Positions 55,649 to 63,485 of a DNA stretch of 64,000 nucleotides are shown here, in pieces. Made by a program: the position numbers and the translations under genes. The notes under the pieces are model-generated. The model had not been told where the DNA came from. It made no database searches and saw only the letters and a list, made by a program, of their open reading frames with translations. Numbering within the stretch: position 1 is the stretch's first letter; every line of letters begins with the position of its first letter. The DNA lies in the NCBI RefSeq assembly GCF_005405485.1, contig NZ_BJED01000004.1:192161-256160 (forward strand). Reading direction: 5' to 3'. The stretch is from Enterococcus hulanensis. Its GTDB lineage: Bacteria > Bacillota > Bacilli > Lactobacillales > Enterococcaceae.

Positions 55649-56296
55649 ATGGACTATCCTGATAAATTGGTTAATTTAGTAGCGGAACGTTCAAAAGATT
55701 TTCAGCTGGAAGGATTTGTCGCAGGGCAAGGTCCGCTTCAGCCAAAATTAATGCTAGTCGGCGAGGCACCTGGTCGTAATGAAATCGTTAATCACATTCC
55801 CTTTTCAGGGGCGGCTGGAAAAGAATTGATCCAAGCCATGGCATCCATCGGACTGACGCGGGATAATACCTATATTACCAGCGCAGTTAGAAGTCGGCCT
55901 TATAAAATTGTTGAACGTGTAACCAAGCGAACGCAGGAAATTGAGATTGTTTATCCGAATCGAACCCCAAATAAAAAAGAAGTCTTAGCTCACGCACCGA
56001 TTTTAGATTATGAGCTGGCAGCTGTTCAGCCAAAAATCATCGCTACTTTAGGTAATATCGGTCTGCAGCGTTTGCTTGGACCAAAATGGCAGATCAGTGA
56101 ACGTCATGGCGAAGTTTATCGCGGTCCCGTACTGGAACTATCGGCAGAGCAAAACAATTATCGAATATCAGAAAAAGAATACACTATCGTCCCTCTTTTC
56201 CATCCGGCAGCGATTTTTTATAATCGTTCCCTAAGCGAAAAGATCTTGGCAGATTGGTTAACATTAGGAAATTTACTAAAGAAAGAGGAAAAATAA
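55649..56296 (+). CDS. Uracil-DNA glycosylase family 4-like protein, no cysteines
   Basis: 215 residues of the UDG superfamily: motif 1 GEAPGRNE (about 38-45) and motif 2 HPAAIFYN (about 188), with SAVRSRPYK and PKIIATLGNIGLQRLL between. Family 4 enzymes normally hold a [4Fe-4S] cluster through four Cys, but this protein contains no Cys at all, so it belongs to a cluster-less branch. Base-excision repair is likely but unproven. Its stop overlaps the methyltransferase start (TAATG). Confidence 0.85.
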   Translation: MDYPDKLVNLVAERSKDFQLEGFVAGQGPLQPKLMLVGEAPGRNEIVNHIPFSGAAGKELIQAMASIGLTRDNTYITSAVRSRPYKIVERVTKRTQEIEIVYPNRTPNKKEVLAHAPILDYELAAVQPKIIATLGNIGLQRLLGPKWQISERHGEVYRGPVLELSAEQNNYRISEKEYTIVPLFHPAAIFYNRSLSEKILADWLTLGNLLKKEEK

Positions 56297-56964
56297 TGCG
56301 CAATGAAATGATGTACCGTCCGATTATCAATGAAGATATTTTGCATTACTTACGGACCGAGCAAAAACAATTAACCGGCTCTTTAGGTGACTTAGAGGAC
56401 CTAGCCCATGAGAATGGTGTACCGGTGATTCCCCACGAAACCGTCGTCTTCTTACAGTTTCTATTGAAACAAAAGCAGCCGAAAAATGTTTTAGAGATTG
56501 GAACCGCAATCGGTTTTTCAGCCAGCTTGATGGCAGAATCACTTGGTAAGGATGCCAAGATTACTACGATCGACCGCTTCCCTGTCATGATCGAAAAAGC
56601 AAAAAAGAATTTTGCTAAACTAGGTTTGGAAGATCAAGTGACTCTATTAGAAGGCGAAGCGGCTGACCTGCTGAGCAACTTGGAAGGTCCTTATGATTTT
56701 ATTTTTATGGACAGCGCAAAATCAAAATACATTACCTTTTTGCCTGAATGTCTGCGTCTATTATCTGATGATGGTGTATTGATGGTAGATGATATTTTTC
56801 AAGCAGGTACAGTTTTGCAGCCAATCGAAGAAATTCCTCGCAAGAACCGAGCAATCCACCGGAAGCTGAACGAATTTTTAGAGGTAGTCACAAAATCGCC
56901 CGAACTAACTTCTACTTTATTACCTCTAGGTGACGGCGTAGCATTAATCTCAAAAAACAAATAA
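56296..56964 (+). CDS. SAM-dependent O-methyltransferase
   Basis: 222 residues from ATG at 56296 (GAGGAA upstream). Class I SAM fold with VLEIGTAIGFSASLMAE motif I near 62, TTIDRFPVMIEKAK, and metal-binding DFIFMDSAKSKY and DDIFQAG motifs, as in the catechol-O-methyltransferase-like family (Methyltransf_24/YrrM). YrrM-type relatives act on tRNA wobble hydroxyuridine (TrmR), a plausible function here. Coupled to the UDG gene by a one-base overlap. Confidence 0.9.
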   Translation: MRNEMMYRPIINEDILHYLRTEQKQLTGSLGDLEDLAHENGVPVIPHETVVFLQFLLKQKQPKNVLEIGTAIGFSASLMAESLGKDAKITTIDRFPVMIEKAKKNFAKLGLEDQVTLLEGEAADLLSNLEGPYDFIFMDSAKSKYITFLPECLRLLSDDGVLMVDDIFQAGTVLQPIEEIPRKNRAIHRKLNEFLEVVTKSPELTSTLLPLGDGVALISKNK

Positions 56965-56969
56965 TTAAT

Positions 56970-57007
56970 GGCGGAAATTTGAAACTTTTTTGAATTTCCG
57001 CCTTTTT
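56970..57007 (+). terminator. Terminator after O-methyltransferase
   Basis: GGCGGAAATT / AATTTCCGCC perfect 10-bp stem and TTTTT tail. Confidence 0.9.
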
Positions 57008-57063
57008 GCTTGTACCTGAAAAAAATCGGCGTACACTAGGGAACTGAAATGGAGGAGTTTCCT

Positions 57064-57903
57064 GTGAAGAACAAAAAAATAGGAGGCATCATATCAATTT
57101 TATTGGTGTGTATCCTCGGAATCATCTTATTCGAAACAAAAAATCATGTCCATGCATCAAAAAATATCAACGATCCTTTGCCAATCCCCGCACCAGTAAT
57201 TATGGTTCCAGGTACAAATGGCGACGTTGATCGCTTTGATAGTTTAGTGGACTCCTTAAAACAAACAGAAAAGAATGTTGATGAAATAAAAATCACAGTC
57301 AATAAGGATGATTCAATTACCTCTTCTGGTCACTTTACAAAAAATACAAAGCGACCTATCATCGCTGTTGCTTTCGAAGATGGAACGGACCCATCACTTC
57401 CAAAACAATCTCGCTGGTTTCAAAAGGCCTTAGAGTATGCTGAAAAGTTTTATACCTTCAATACCTATGATTACTTAGGCTATTCGAACGGCGGCCTGAT
57501 CATCACCGGCTATTTAGAGAATGAACAAAAAAGCAATGATCCCTCACTCTATCATTTGATTACACTAGGTACCCCCTATAACGATACTTCGTGGGAGTAT
57601 AATGACAACCGTTCAACCTTTACAAAACCAAAAGCTGAGAGCAACCTTTTGAAGTACTATTTGAAAAACAAAAAGAACATTCCCAAGAATATCACTGTCT
57701 ATAACATCGCCGGCAATGTCGATAATCAAAACTCTGACACCACCGTTCCATTGACAAGTGTTCTTGCCGGACGATTGATTTACAGCGATAGCGAGAAATA
57801 TAAGGAGATCATTGTGAATGAACAAGCAGACCATGGTTCCTTGATTGAAAATCCAAAAACCTTGAAGTTAATCAAAGAATATCTCTTTGAATCAGTAAAA
57901 TAA
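57064..57903 (+). CDS. DUF915 alpha/beta hydrolase, exported or membrane-anchored
   Basis: 279 residues from GTG at 57064 (GGAGGAG 6 nt upstream). An N-terminal hydrophobic stretch (IGGIISILLVCILGIILF) is a signal peptide or anchor. Hydrolase features: PVIMVPGTNGD oxyanion region, nucleophile Ser in YLGYSNGGL (near 142), a later Asp in AGNVDNQNSDTTVPL and His in QADHGSLIENP. This is the DUF915 group of Firmicute surface esterase-like proteins; substrate unknown. Confidence 0.87.
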   Translation: MKNKKIGGIISILLVCILGIILFETKNHVHASKNINDPLPIPAPVIMVPGTNGDVDRFDSLVDSLKQTEKNVDEIKITVNKDDSITSSGHFTKNTKRPIIAVAFEDGTDPSLPKQSRWFQKALEYAEKFYTFNTYDYLGYSNGGLIITGYLENEQKSNDPSLYHLITLGTPYNDTSWEYNDNRSTFTKPKAESNLLKYYLKNKKNIPKNITVYNIAGNVDNQNSDTTVPLTSVLAGRLIYSDSEKYKEIIVNEQADHGSLIENPKTLKLIKEYLFESVK

Positions 57904-57963
57904 CGAATTAGCATTGACAAGTAAGGGTAGTTTTTCTATAATAGCAATTGTTGCAAAACTACT

Positions 57964-58037
57964 GTCACAGTAGCTCAGCCGGATAGAGCATCCGCCTTCT
58001 AAGCGGACGGTCGGGGGTTCGAATCCCTCCTGTGATA
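57964..58037 (+). tRNA. tRNA-Arg (TCT)
   Basis: Acceptor GTCACAG (57964-57970) pairs with CTGTGAT (58030-58036; first pair G-U), discriminator A; anticodon stem TCCGC/GCGGA with loop CTTCTAA, anticodon TCT; T loop TTCGAAT. CCA not encoded. A broken copy of this gene lies at 59792-59838. Confidence 0.95.
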
Positions 58038-58083
58038 TTTTGAAGTATAACAGGGTGAAAACCTTGCTATATCAATCTGAATC

Positions 58084-58124
58084 ATCTGTTAGCCGAGCCT
58101 GAATTCTGCTAACAGATTTTTTAT
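58084..58124 (+). terminator. Terminator after tRNA-Arg
   Basis: ATCTGTTAGC / GCTAACAGAT perfect 10-bp stem, 14-nt loop, TTTTTTATTTT tail. Its arm shares GCTAACA with the nearby direct repeats. Confidence 0.85.
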
Positions 58125-58154
58125 TTTCTCCAAAAATCAGGGGATATTTCTTTT

Positions 58155-58246
58155 TTGCTAACACTTTTGCTAACACTTTTTTTTACCCTCCAAGAACCAG
58201 CGCTGTTAAATCAATGTTTTTCCACATACTACTTGCTAACACTTTT
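58155..58246 (+). repeat. Three TTGCTAACACTTTT direct repeats
   Basis: Copies at 58155-58168, 58167-58180 and 58233-58246 are identical 14-mers; the first two overlap by two bases. They lie just beyond tRNA-Arg, where integrase arm-binding sites of integrated elements are usually found. Confidence 0.85.
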
Positions 58247-58370
58247 ATCATACGATAACAATTGTTCCTTCAATTCCATCGGTATTGACTTGAGAATTTC
58301 CAATAGTTGTTGTTGTTTTATGTGTTCGTCTCTACTTCCACATTTATTTAATTTTGACTATATACAAATA
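58181..58370 (-). other. Non-coding stretch, possible integrated-element remnant
   Basis: About 190 bp with no intact gene. On the minus strand a stop-free frame ending at TAG 58229 reads CGSRDEHIKQQQLLEILK and continues to SYDKSVSK, about 40 codons without a start codon. It looks like the C-terminal end of a lost protein; I cannot name it. Confidence 0.35.
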
Positions 58371-58412
58371 AGGCTGCTGCGAGAATAGATTTCTATTTCG
58401 CAACAGCCTCTC
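58371..58412. terminator. Hairpin after sstT
   Basis: AGGCTGCTGCGA..AATAGA / TCTATT..TCGCAACAGCCT, a long stem with one G-U pair. The T run is better on the plus side; on the minus (sstT) side the tail is TATTTG. Confidence 0.6.
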
Positions 58413-58437
58413 TATTTTTTAGTAATCAACAAACAGT

Positions 58438-59694
58438 TTATTTATCTAACAAACGTTCTTTTAGATTTATTTTTTCTCCTCGTTTACGCAGATCTGAAAA
58501 TTCACCAATTGCCGTGAAAAATAGATCGTTTGATGAGTTAACAGCTGTTTCAACAGAATCTTGAACCACACCAATAATGAAACCCACACCGACAACTTGC
58601 ATCGCAATGTCGTTAGAAATTCCAAAGAGACTGCAGGCCAATGGGATCAGTAATAAAGATCCGCCGGCAATTCCTGAAGCACCACAAGCAGCCAAGGCCG
58701 ACAGCACACACAGCATTAAGGTCAGACTAAAGGGAACAGCAATTCCTAAAGTGTGAACAGTGGCTAAGGTCATTATCGAAATGGTAATGGCAGCCCCACC
58801 CATATTAATGGTTGCTCCTAATGGTAATGAAATTGAATAAGATTCTTTTGTTAACCCTAAGCGTTTTGCCAGCATCATATTGATTGGAATATTTGCTGCA
58901 GAGCTTCGCGTGAAAAATGCTGGAATAGCACTTTCCTTCAGACAGAACCAGACAAGCGGGTACGGATTTTGTCTAATCAATACAAAAGCGACTAAAGGAT
59001 ATACAATCAAGTCTACAACCAGCATTGTTCCTACTAATAAAAGTAGGAGGCGGCCATATTGCGCTAATCCTGCTAAACCAGTTGAAGCGACCGAATCAAA
59101 AACTAGACCGGCGATACCAAATGGCGCCATCGCAATGACTAATTGGACTACTCCTGTGATTGCTTGAGAAAATTCGTCAATGACTTCTTTTACCGAATTT
59201 TTCCGGGTACGCATGGCAAAGCCTATTAGAGCTGACCAAAATAGAACACCTAAATAATTTCCTTCAATCATTGCCTGTAACGGATTTTGAACGATATTAT
59301 TTAAAATAGTCGTCAATACATCGATCAGTGCTTTTGGTGCTTCTTGAGAACCAGAAACCTCCTGTAAAGAAATAGTTAGAGGGAAGATATAACTAGCCAG
59401 TACGGCAACTATTGCTGCTAATAAGGTGGTAAGTAAATATAATGAAATGATTGGCTTAATGAACGTTTGCGTTTCCGATTGATGTTTCGAAACGGAAGAC
59501 ATTATTAATACAAATACTAATAATGGAGCAATTCCCTTTAACGCGCCAACGAATAAACTACCTAATATTGCAATGAAGCTCCATTGGGGTAGAAAAACGC
59601 CTAAAATTCCCCCAACGACAATCCCAATGACAATCCGCTTGATTAGCGAAAGTTGTTTAAAAAATTCTAACAAAACAAGTGTCCCCTTTTCCAT
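58438..59694 (-). CDS. sstT: Serine/threonine transporter SstT
   Basis: Sodium-coupled Ser/Thr symporter of the dicarboxylate/amino acid:cation family. 418 residues, eight or so membrane helices, with the re-entrant-loop signature FFTRSSAANIPINM near 260, LPLGATINMGGAA near 290, and VQDSVETAVNSSNDL near 385. Start is uncertain: ATG at 59694 lacks an SD, while TTG at 59673 has AAGGGG 9 nt upstream and would give 411 residues. The gene lies alone between tRNA-Arg and its broken copy. Confidence 0.92.
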   Translation of the reverse strand: MEKGTLVLLEFFKQLSLIKRIVIGIVVGGILGVFLPQWSFIAILGSLFVGALKGIAPLLVFVLIMSSVSKHQSETQTFIKPIISLYLLTTLLAAIVAVLASYIFPLTISLQEVSGSQEAPKALIDVLTTILNNIVQNPLQAMIEGNYLGVLFWSALIGFAMRTRKNSVKEVIDEFSQAITGVVQLVIAMAPFGIAGLVFDSVASTGLAGLAQYGRLLLLLVGTMLVVDLIVYPLVAFVLIRQNPYPLVWFCLKESAIPAFFTRSSAANIPINMMLAKRLGLTKESYSISLPLGATINMGGAAITISIMTLATVHTLGIAVPFSLTLMLCVLSALAACGASGIAGGSLLLIPLACSLFGISNDIAMQVVGVGFIIGVVQDSVETAVNSSNDLFFTAIGEFSDLRKRGEKINLKERLLDK

Positions 59695-59698
59695 TTTT

Positions 59699-59724
59699 AA
59701 TTATCATAAAAACAAATGATAATT
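59699..59724. promoter_or_regulatory. Inverted repeat upstream of sstT
   Basis: AATTATCAT / ATGATAATT, perfect 9-bp arms around AAAAACAA, directly before the sstT start. It may be an operator; the regulator is unknown. Confidence 0.5.
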
Positions 59725-59791
59725 AAAGTCTAATTGAAGAGGTAACTGTTTACAACATAGAATCTTACTATTTTCTAATTAATATATAATG

Positions 59792-59838
59792 GTCACGTTC
59801 TAATCGGACGGTCGGTAGAATAAAATCCCTGCTATGAT
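59792..59838 (+). pseudogene. Broken tRNA-Arg copy
   Basis: GTCAC followed directly by TTCTAATCGGACGGTCGG and, after a diverged T loop, AATCCCTGCTATGAT. It aligns with tRNA-Arg (57964-58037) but lacks the D arm and 5' anticodon stem and has a changed T loop; roughly 30 of 40 aligned 3' positions match. It cannot fold as a tRNA. Confidence 0.75.
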
Positions 59839-59892
59839 GTATTTAAATCGTTAGGAATGTTAACTCCTAATAGTTTTTGCTTTAATAGACAC

Positions 59893-59924
59893 AAAAAAGC
59901 ACTCAGAAAAAAATCTCTGAGTGC
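59893..59924 (-). terminator. Terminator after small membrane protein gene
   Basis: Minus strand GCACTCAGA / TCTGAGTGC with TTTTTT tail. Confidence 0.9.
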
Positions 59925-59930
59925 ATGGTT

Positions 59931-60197
59931 TTATTCTTTTACAGCTTTTGGAGCTACAAGCAATACACACATTGCTAGACCTAACACGATAAATAGGACT
60001 GCCCCCATTACATTGCCCTTCGTCAACATCGCAAAGGCGATCGTACCGAAAAGACTCGCAACCGTTAAAACGATTCCTGATTTTTGGATCCCTGTCAATT
60101 TGGCGAAAGAATTTCTAAAACCGATCGTCAATAATAAAGAGCCTACAAATGAAGCAATCCCAAAAATAATGTGTCCAATCAAGATAAGATTTTCCAT
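59931..60197 (-). CDS. Small three-helix membrane protein, unknown
   Basis: 88 residues with three hydrophobic segments (about 4-27, 40-60, 64-83) and a short cytoplasmic end VAPKAVKE. AGGAGG 7 nt before ATG, own terminator, so it looks like a real gene. No family recognised with confidence. Confidence 0.8.
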   Translation of the reverse strand: MENLILIGHIIFGIASFVGSLLLTIGFRNSFAKLTGIQKSGIVLTVASLFGTIAFAMLTKGNVMGAVLFIVLGLAMCVLLVAPKAVKE

Positions 60198-60265
60198 GTT
60201 TCCACCTCCTACAGACCCACTATACTAGAAAGCCTGAAGGAAGACGAAGATTGTGCTTGGAAGAA

Positions 60266-60895
60266 TTACTCCACTTGATACCGCAAAATTGTCCGACGTT
60301 TTTCCGGCGCTGTTTTTCTGGCATCATTTAGATAAATCTCTCTGTGCTGGTAACTTTTGCGTGTGCAGCCATTCTCTTTGACCAATTGATCCATCTTCTG
60401 AAATGACGCTGGTTCATCATCGAAAGAACCAAGGTGCAGAATTTGGACACAGGCTCCATCTTCGATCGTTTCAAAACAAAGTTCGTTCAGCAGCTCATTA
60501 GGCTCTTTTTTAGCCACTGCAGCAACAGAAGTTTCGAACATTTCCTGAGTGATCCAGTCAGGCTGACGCAGCATGATCTTGTATTCAAAGCTTTCTTTGT
60601 CCGTAATATCATCGACATTCTTCGTTGACCAAATACCTTCTAATGGAAAGATCGCAAATTCGGAATACTCAAACTCAGCCTGCAGTTCGGGATGTTCCTT
60701 ATAAAATTTTTTGAAGCCCATCTTGATATTCCAAGCTACTGGATAGAGAACGCCTACTCGTTCAGAAAATTCTTGGTTGTTAGGATTTCCCTCGCCTTTG
60801 ATCGTGAGAAATTTCTGAGGTGGTACCTTCACAATTTCTGCTTTCTTCTTCGCACCATATAAGTGCTTTTCCTGTTTTTTCCATTCATACTTCAT
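60266..60895 (-). CDS. GyrI-like small-molecule-binding protein
   Basis: 209 residues, soluble. Two SHS2-type halves typical of GyrI-like proteins: VPPQKFLTIKGEGNPN near 24 and CVQILHLGSFDDEPASFQKM near 150, with YQHREIYLNDARKTAPEK and LRYQV at the end. Members bind or hydrolyse small hydrophobic or toxic compounds. Its promoter carries the same operator as the WYL-regulator gene upstream, so it is that regulator's likely target. Confidence 0.88.
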   Translation of the reverse strand: MKYEWKKQEKHLYGAKKKAEIVKVPPQKFLTIKGEGNPNNQEFSERVGVLYPVAWNIKMGFKKFYKEHPELQAEFEYSEFAIFPLEGIWSTKNVDDITDKESFEYKIMLRQPDWITQEMFETSVAAVAKKEPNELLNELCFETIEDGACVQILHLGSFDDEPASFQKMDQLVKENGCTRKSYQHREIYLNDARKTAPEKRRTILRYQVE

Positions 60896-60925
60896 GTCTT
60901 TTCCCTCGCTTTCAACTTTAAGCTC

Positions 60926-60962
60926 ATTATAATGAGTGTAACCTGCAAGCTCGTGTCAGGTT
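60926..60962 (-). promoter_or_regulatory. GyrI-like gene promoter with WYL-type operator
   Basis: Perfect TATAAT (60926-60931, minus) and, over the -35 region, an inverted repeat AACCTG...CAGGTT (60940-60962). The twin at 61879-61901 matches at 21 of 23 bases and has the same distance to its -10. Confidence 0.75.
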
Positions 60963-61846
60963 TAGTAAAGATTTTTCAATTGATCGATTTTTTTGATTAA
61001 CTCATTTCGGACAAAAGCTGGTTCTAGGACTTCCACTTGTCCGCCAAATGAAAGCAGGAAACTATATAAACTGTCATTCACAGGATATTCTGCCGTAACC
61101 AGCAGACGGCCGGCTTTTTCTTCAACCGTTTCAAAATTTTCGTACACACGATATGCCATCTCTGGAGCAAAAGCTAAGCGAATCGGAGTTTTTTCTGCCG
61201 TATAGATTTTTCCTGGCTGAAGGACTTTTTCTGGTGCCTCACGATCAAAGGTTTCAGTCGTTAATTGAAGTTCTCTGATTCGTTTAAGTTTAAAGAGGCG
61301 ATAGTCTTGTTTTTCACAGCAATAGGCGTAGAGATACCATTCTCTGGCTTTAAAAATAAGCTTTAGCGGTTCTGCTTTGCGCTGAGATCCCGTTTTTTCG
61401 CGACTAAAATAGTGGATTTTGATGCACATTTTATGGAAAATGGCGTTTTGCAAGGTTTGAAACAGCGATTCATTTTGTAGATTCCAATCGGAAAAATCGA
61501 TCTCGATCCAATTAGTGGTCTGCTTTTGAAAGACACTGCCTAACTTTTTTAATAATGCCTGATTGCTTTGCTCGTCCACGCCGCTTAATCCTTGTAAGGC
61601 AGTCAGTATTTGATTTTGTTCTTCTTCTGAGATCAATGAACGATTCAGGACAAAATTCTCAGGCAGGAAAATTCCGCCGCCCTTTCCCTGCGTTGTATAA
61701 ACAGGGATTCCCGCAGCGCTTAAAATATCAATATCTCGATAAATCGTTCGGATCGATACCTCGAATTTTTCTGCCAACTCAGGTGCAGTGGTATTTCCTT
61801 TATCCATTAAGTAATAAACCATCTGAAATAATCGGTATTCGGCCAT
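60962..61846 (-). CDS. YafY-type transcriptional regulator with WYL domain
   Basis: 294 residues. N-terminal HTH_11 (NTTAPELAEKFEVSIRTIYR), DIDILSAAGIPVYTTQGKGGG wing, then a WYL domain around residues 135-215 (EPLKLIFKAREWYLYAYC with the W-Y-L motif, FKLKRIREL) and a WCX end. GGAGG before ATG. The operator in its own promoter and in front of the GyrI-like gene suggests autoregulation plus control of that gene, in response to an unknown ligand. Confidence 0.92.
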   Translation of the reverse strand: MAEYRLFQMVYYLMDKGNTTAPELAEKFEVSIRTIYRDIDILSAAGIPVYTTQGKGGGIFLPENFVLNRSLISEEEQNQILTALQGLSGVDEQSNQALLKKLGSVFQKQTTNWIEIDFSDWNLQNESLFQTLQNAIFHKMCIKIHYFSREKTGSQRKAEPLKLIFKAREWYLYAYCCEKQDYRLFKLKRIRELQLTTETFDREAPEKVLQPGKIYTAEKTPIRLAFAPEMAYRVYENFETVEEKAGRLLVTAEYPVNDSLYSFLLSFGGQVEVLEPAFVRNELIKKIDQLKNLY

Positions 61847-61864
61847 GCCCTCACCTCCATGTTT

Positions 61865-61901
61865 AGTATACCAGCTAGAACCTGCAACCTTGTGTCAGGT
61901 T
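61865..61901 (-). promoter_or_regulatory. WYL regulator promoter with operator
   Basis: TATACT (61865-61870, minus) with the AACCTG...CAGGTT inverted repeat (61879-61901) over the -35 position, arranged exactly as upstream of the GyrI-like gene. Confidence 0.75.
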
Positions 61902-61903
61902 AT

Positions 61904-61945
61904 AAAAAAGCCCTGCTTCTCAAGTCCATTTTGAGAAAAGCAGGG
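61904..61945 (-). terminator. Terminator after 98-residue membrane protein gene
   Basis: Minus strand CCCTGCTTTTCTCAA / TTGAGAAGCAGGG with one bulge and a TTTTTT tail. Confidence 0.88.
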
Positions 61946-61953
61946 AAAATTTT

Positions 61954-62250
61954 TTATTTGTTTAAAAATGCTACGATGAAAAAGATCGCTGAGATAGCCA
62001 GACAAGCGTAACCGGTAAATTTCCCCAGTTTAAGTTCAAAGGCGGTGTACTCTTTTTCGCCTGAGCTGATTAAGTTAGAAAGAAAATAGTATTTCCGAAA
62101 AATGATTAGATAAGCCGCGACAGCTCCAGCAGTACCTAGTATCACATATTCGGTAAACAGATCGATGATACTCATCGAACCCAATAAAATCGGAACAATC
62201 ACAGAAAATACAAAAAGGCTCTTAACAGCTAGTTGTTTTTTATCCTTCAT
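61954..62250 (-). CDS. Small membrane protein, unknown
   Basis: 98 residues from ATG at 62250 (GGAGGTGGG upstream; longer frame has no SD). Three membrane helices: SLFVFSVIVPILLGSMSI, ILGTAGAVAAYLIIF and GYACLAISAIFFIVAFL, with a charged loop SGEKEYTAFELKLGK. No family recognised. Monocistronic with its own terminator. Confidence 0.78.
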   Translation of the reverse strand: MKDKKQLAVKSLFVFSVIVPILLGSMSIIDLFTEYVILGTAGAVAAYLIIFRKYYFLSNLISSGEKEYTAFELKLGKFTGYACLAISAIFFIVAFLNK

Positions 62251-62359
62251 TTGACCCACCTCCGGAAAATAGATTTTACAGTTATTACCTATTTTATCAT
62301 TAATGTTCGTATAATCTTCAACCATATTCACTGAAATTATTCTCCCTACTTGAACAGCA

Positions 62360-62392
62360 AAATACACCGTTTAGTTATCCAAACGGTGTAAC
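62360..62392 (-). terminator. Possible terminator after quinone oxidoreductase gene
   Basis: Minus strand ACACCGTTT / AAACGGTGT with an 8-nt loop; the tail ATTTTGC is weak. Confidence 0.5.
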
Positions 62393-62401
62393 AATATGTC
62401 T

Positions 62402-63355
62402 TTAAGGTTTGAGCAGAACTTTACCGATACTTTTGCCCGTCTCTAAAAATTCGTGAGCCTGCCTGCCATCTGCTAGTGAAAACACAGTGGGCTCACTGAT
62501 GTCGATTTGTCCTTTGGCGAAGTAGCTGAACAAGCGCTCACTGCGTGTTTTTCGTTCCTCATAGCTGGTCAGGTAATCCCATAGATCGCCTGTTAATATA
62601 CTTTTTGATTCTGACATCAAAGCAACCGGATCGATTTTTACTGGATCGCCGCCTGCCATACCGAAAAATACGACTTTCCCACGATGCTGGATCAACGCTA
62701 AGCTTTGCTGGAGCGTGGAGCCGACACCATCGTATGCCGTCACAAATTTCCCCTCAAGCGTTTTGACCCAAGAGGTTTCCCGACTAGGATAGACCTGCTT
62801 TACTCCATGGGATAATGCTAATGCTTGTTTTTCTGCTGATGATGCCGAGCCATAAACTTCGATCCCATCAGCCACCAGCATTTGGGAAAGTATTTGACCA
62901 ACGCCGCCGCTGATTCCTGTGATAAAGACTTTTTCTCCCGGACTATTTTTTCCAAGATCGTGGGCAAGAAAATCGGCGGTCATCCCCTGCAATCCGATAC
63001 TTGCGGCTAATTGACTGTCGATTTCGGTCGGCAACTGAATCGCCTGCTCGCTTTGGACCGCAACATATTCTGCGTTGGCAAACGGTACATCTACAAATAG
63101 AACCGTTTCGCCAACTTGCTGTCTCGTTACCTTTGCACCGATTTCAACAATGACTCCAACGCCTTCGTATCCATTGATATACGGCTCATGTTTTTCAATA
63201 TGATAGGTTCCTCTGCGACGATAGATATCCGCAAAATTCAAACCGCTGTAATCCACTTTTACTAATACTTCGTTTTCGGTGATGACAGGCTGAGGGATTT
63301 CTCCATATTGCAACACTTCACTGCCGCCAAATTTTTCAAAATACAATGCTTTCAT
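62402..63355 (-). CDS. Zinc-less quinone oxidoreductase (MDR family)
   Basis: 317 residues from ATG at 63355 (AAAGGAG upstream). Reads MKALYFEKFGGSEVLQYGE, GLNFADIYRRRGTYH and the NADPH-binding FITGISGGVGQILSQML near 150. The catalytic-zinc cysteines of alcohol dehydrogenases are absent, as in QOR/zeta-crystallin enzymes that reduce quinones or enones with NADPH. Single gene. Confidence 0.92.
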   Translation of the reverse strand: MKALYFEKFGGSEVLQYGEIPQPVITENEVLVKVDYSGLNFADIYRRRGTYHIEKHEPYINGYEGVGVIVEIGAKVTRQQVGETVLFVDVPFANAEYVAVQSEQAIQLPTEIDSQLAASIGLQGMTADFLAHDLGKNSPGEKVFITGISGGVGQILSQMLVADGIEVYGSASSAEKQALALSHGVKQVYPSRETSWVKTLEGKFVTAYDGVGSTLQQSLALIQHRGKVVFFGMAGGDPVKIDPVALMSESKSILTGDLWDYLTSYEERKTRSERLFSYFAKGQIDISEPTVFSLADGRQAHEFLETGKSIGKVLLKP

Positions 63356-63485
63356 GACAGAGGCTCCTTTAGTTATTTCCTCAACTATACTATGACGAAA
63401 ATTTTTCAGCAAAATATCGGATTGCATTCCTTCCTCCGCTCTGATAGATTTAAATGACCTTAGTTTAATGAGAGGAGCACCATTA

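Noticed and set aside
58155..58246. CRISPR array
   Set aside because: Only three 14-bp repeats with irregular spacing, two of them overlapping; no cas genes.
59857..60228. 123-residue plus-strand frame
   Set aside because: Antisense to the 88-residue membrane gene, which has a proper SD and terminator.
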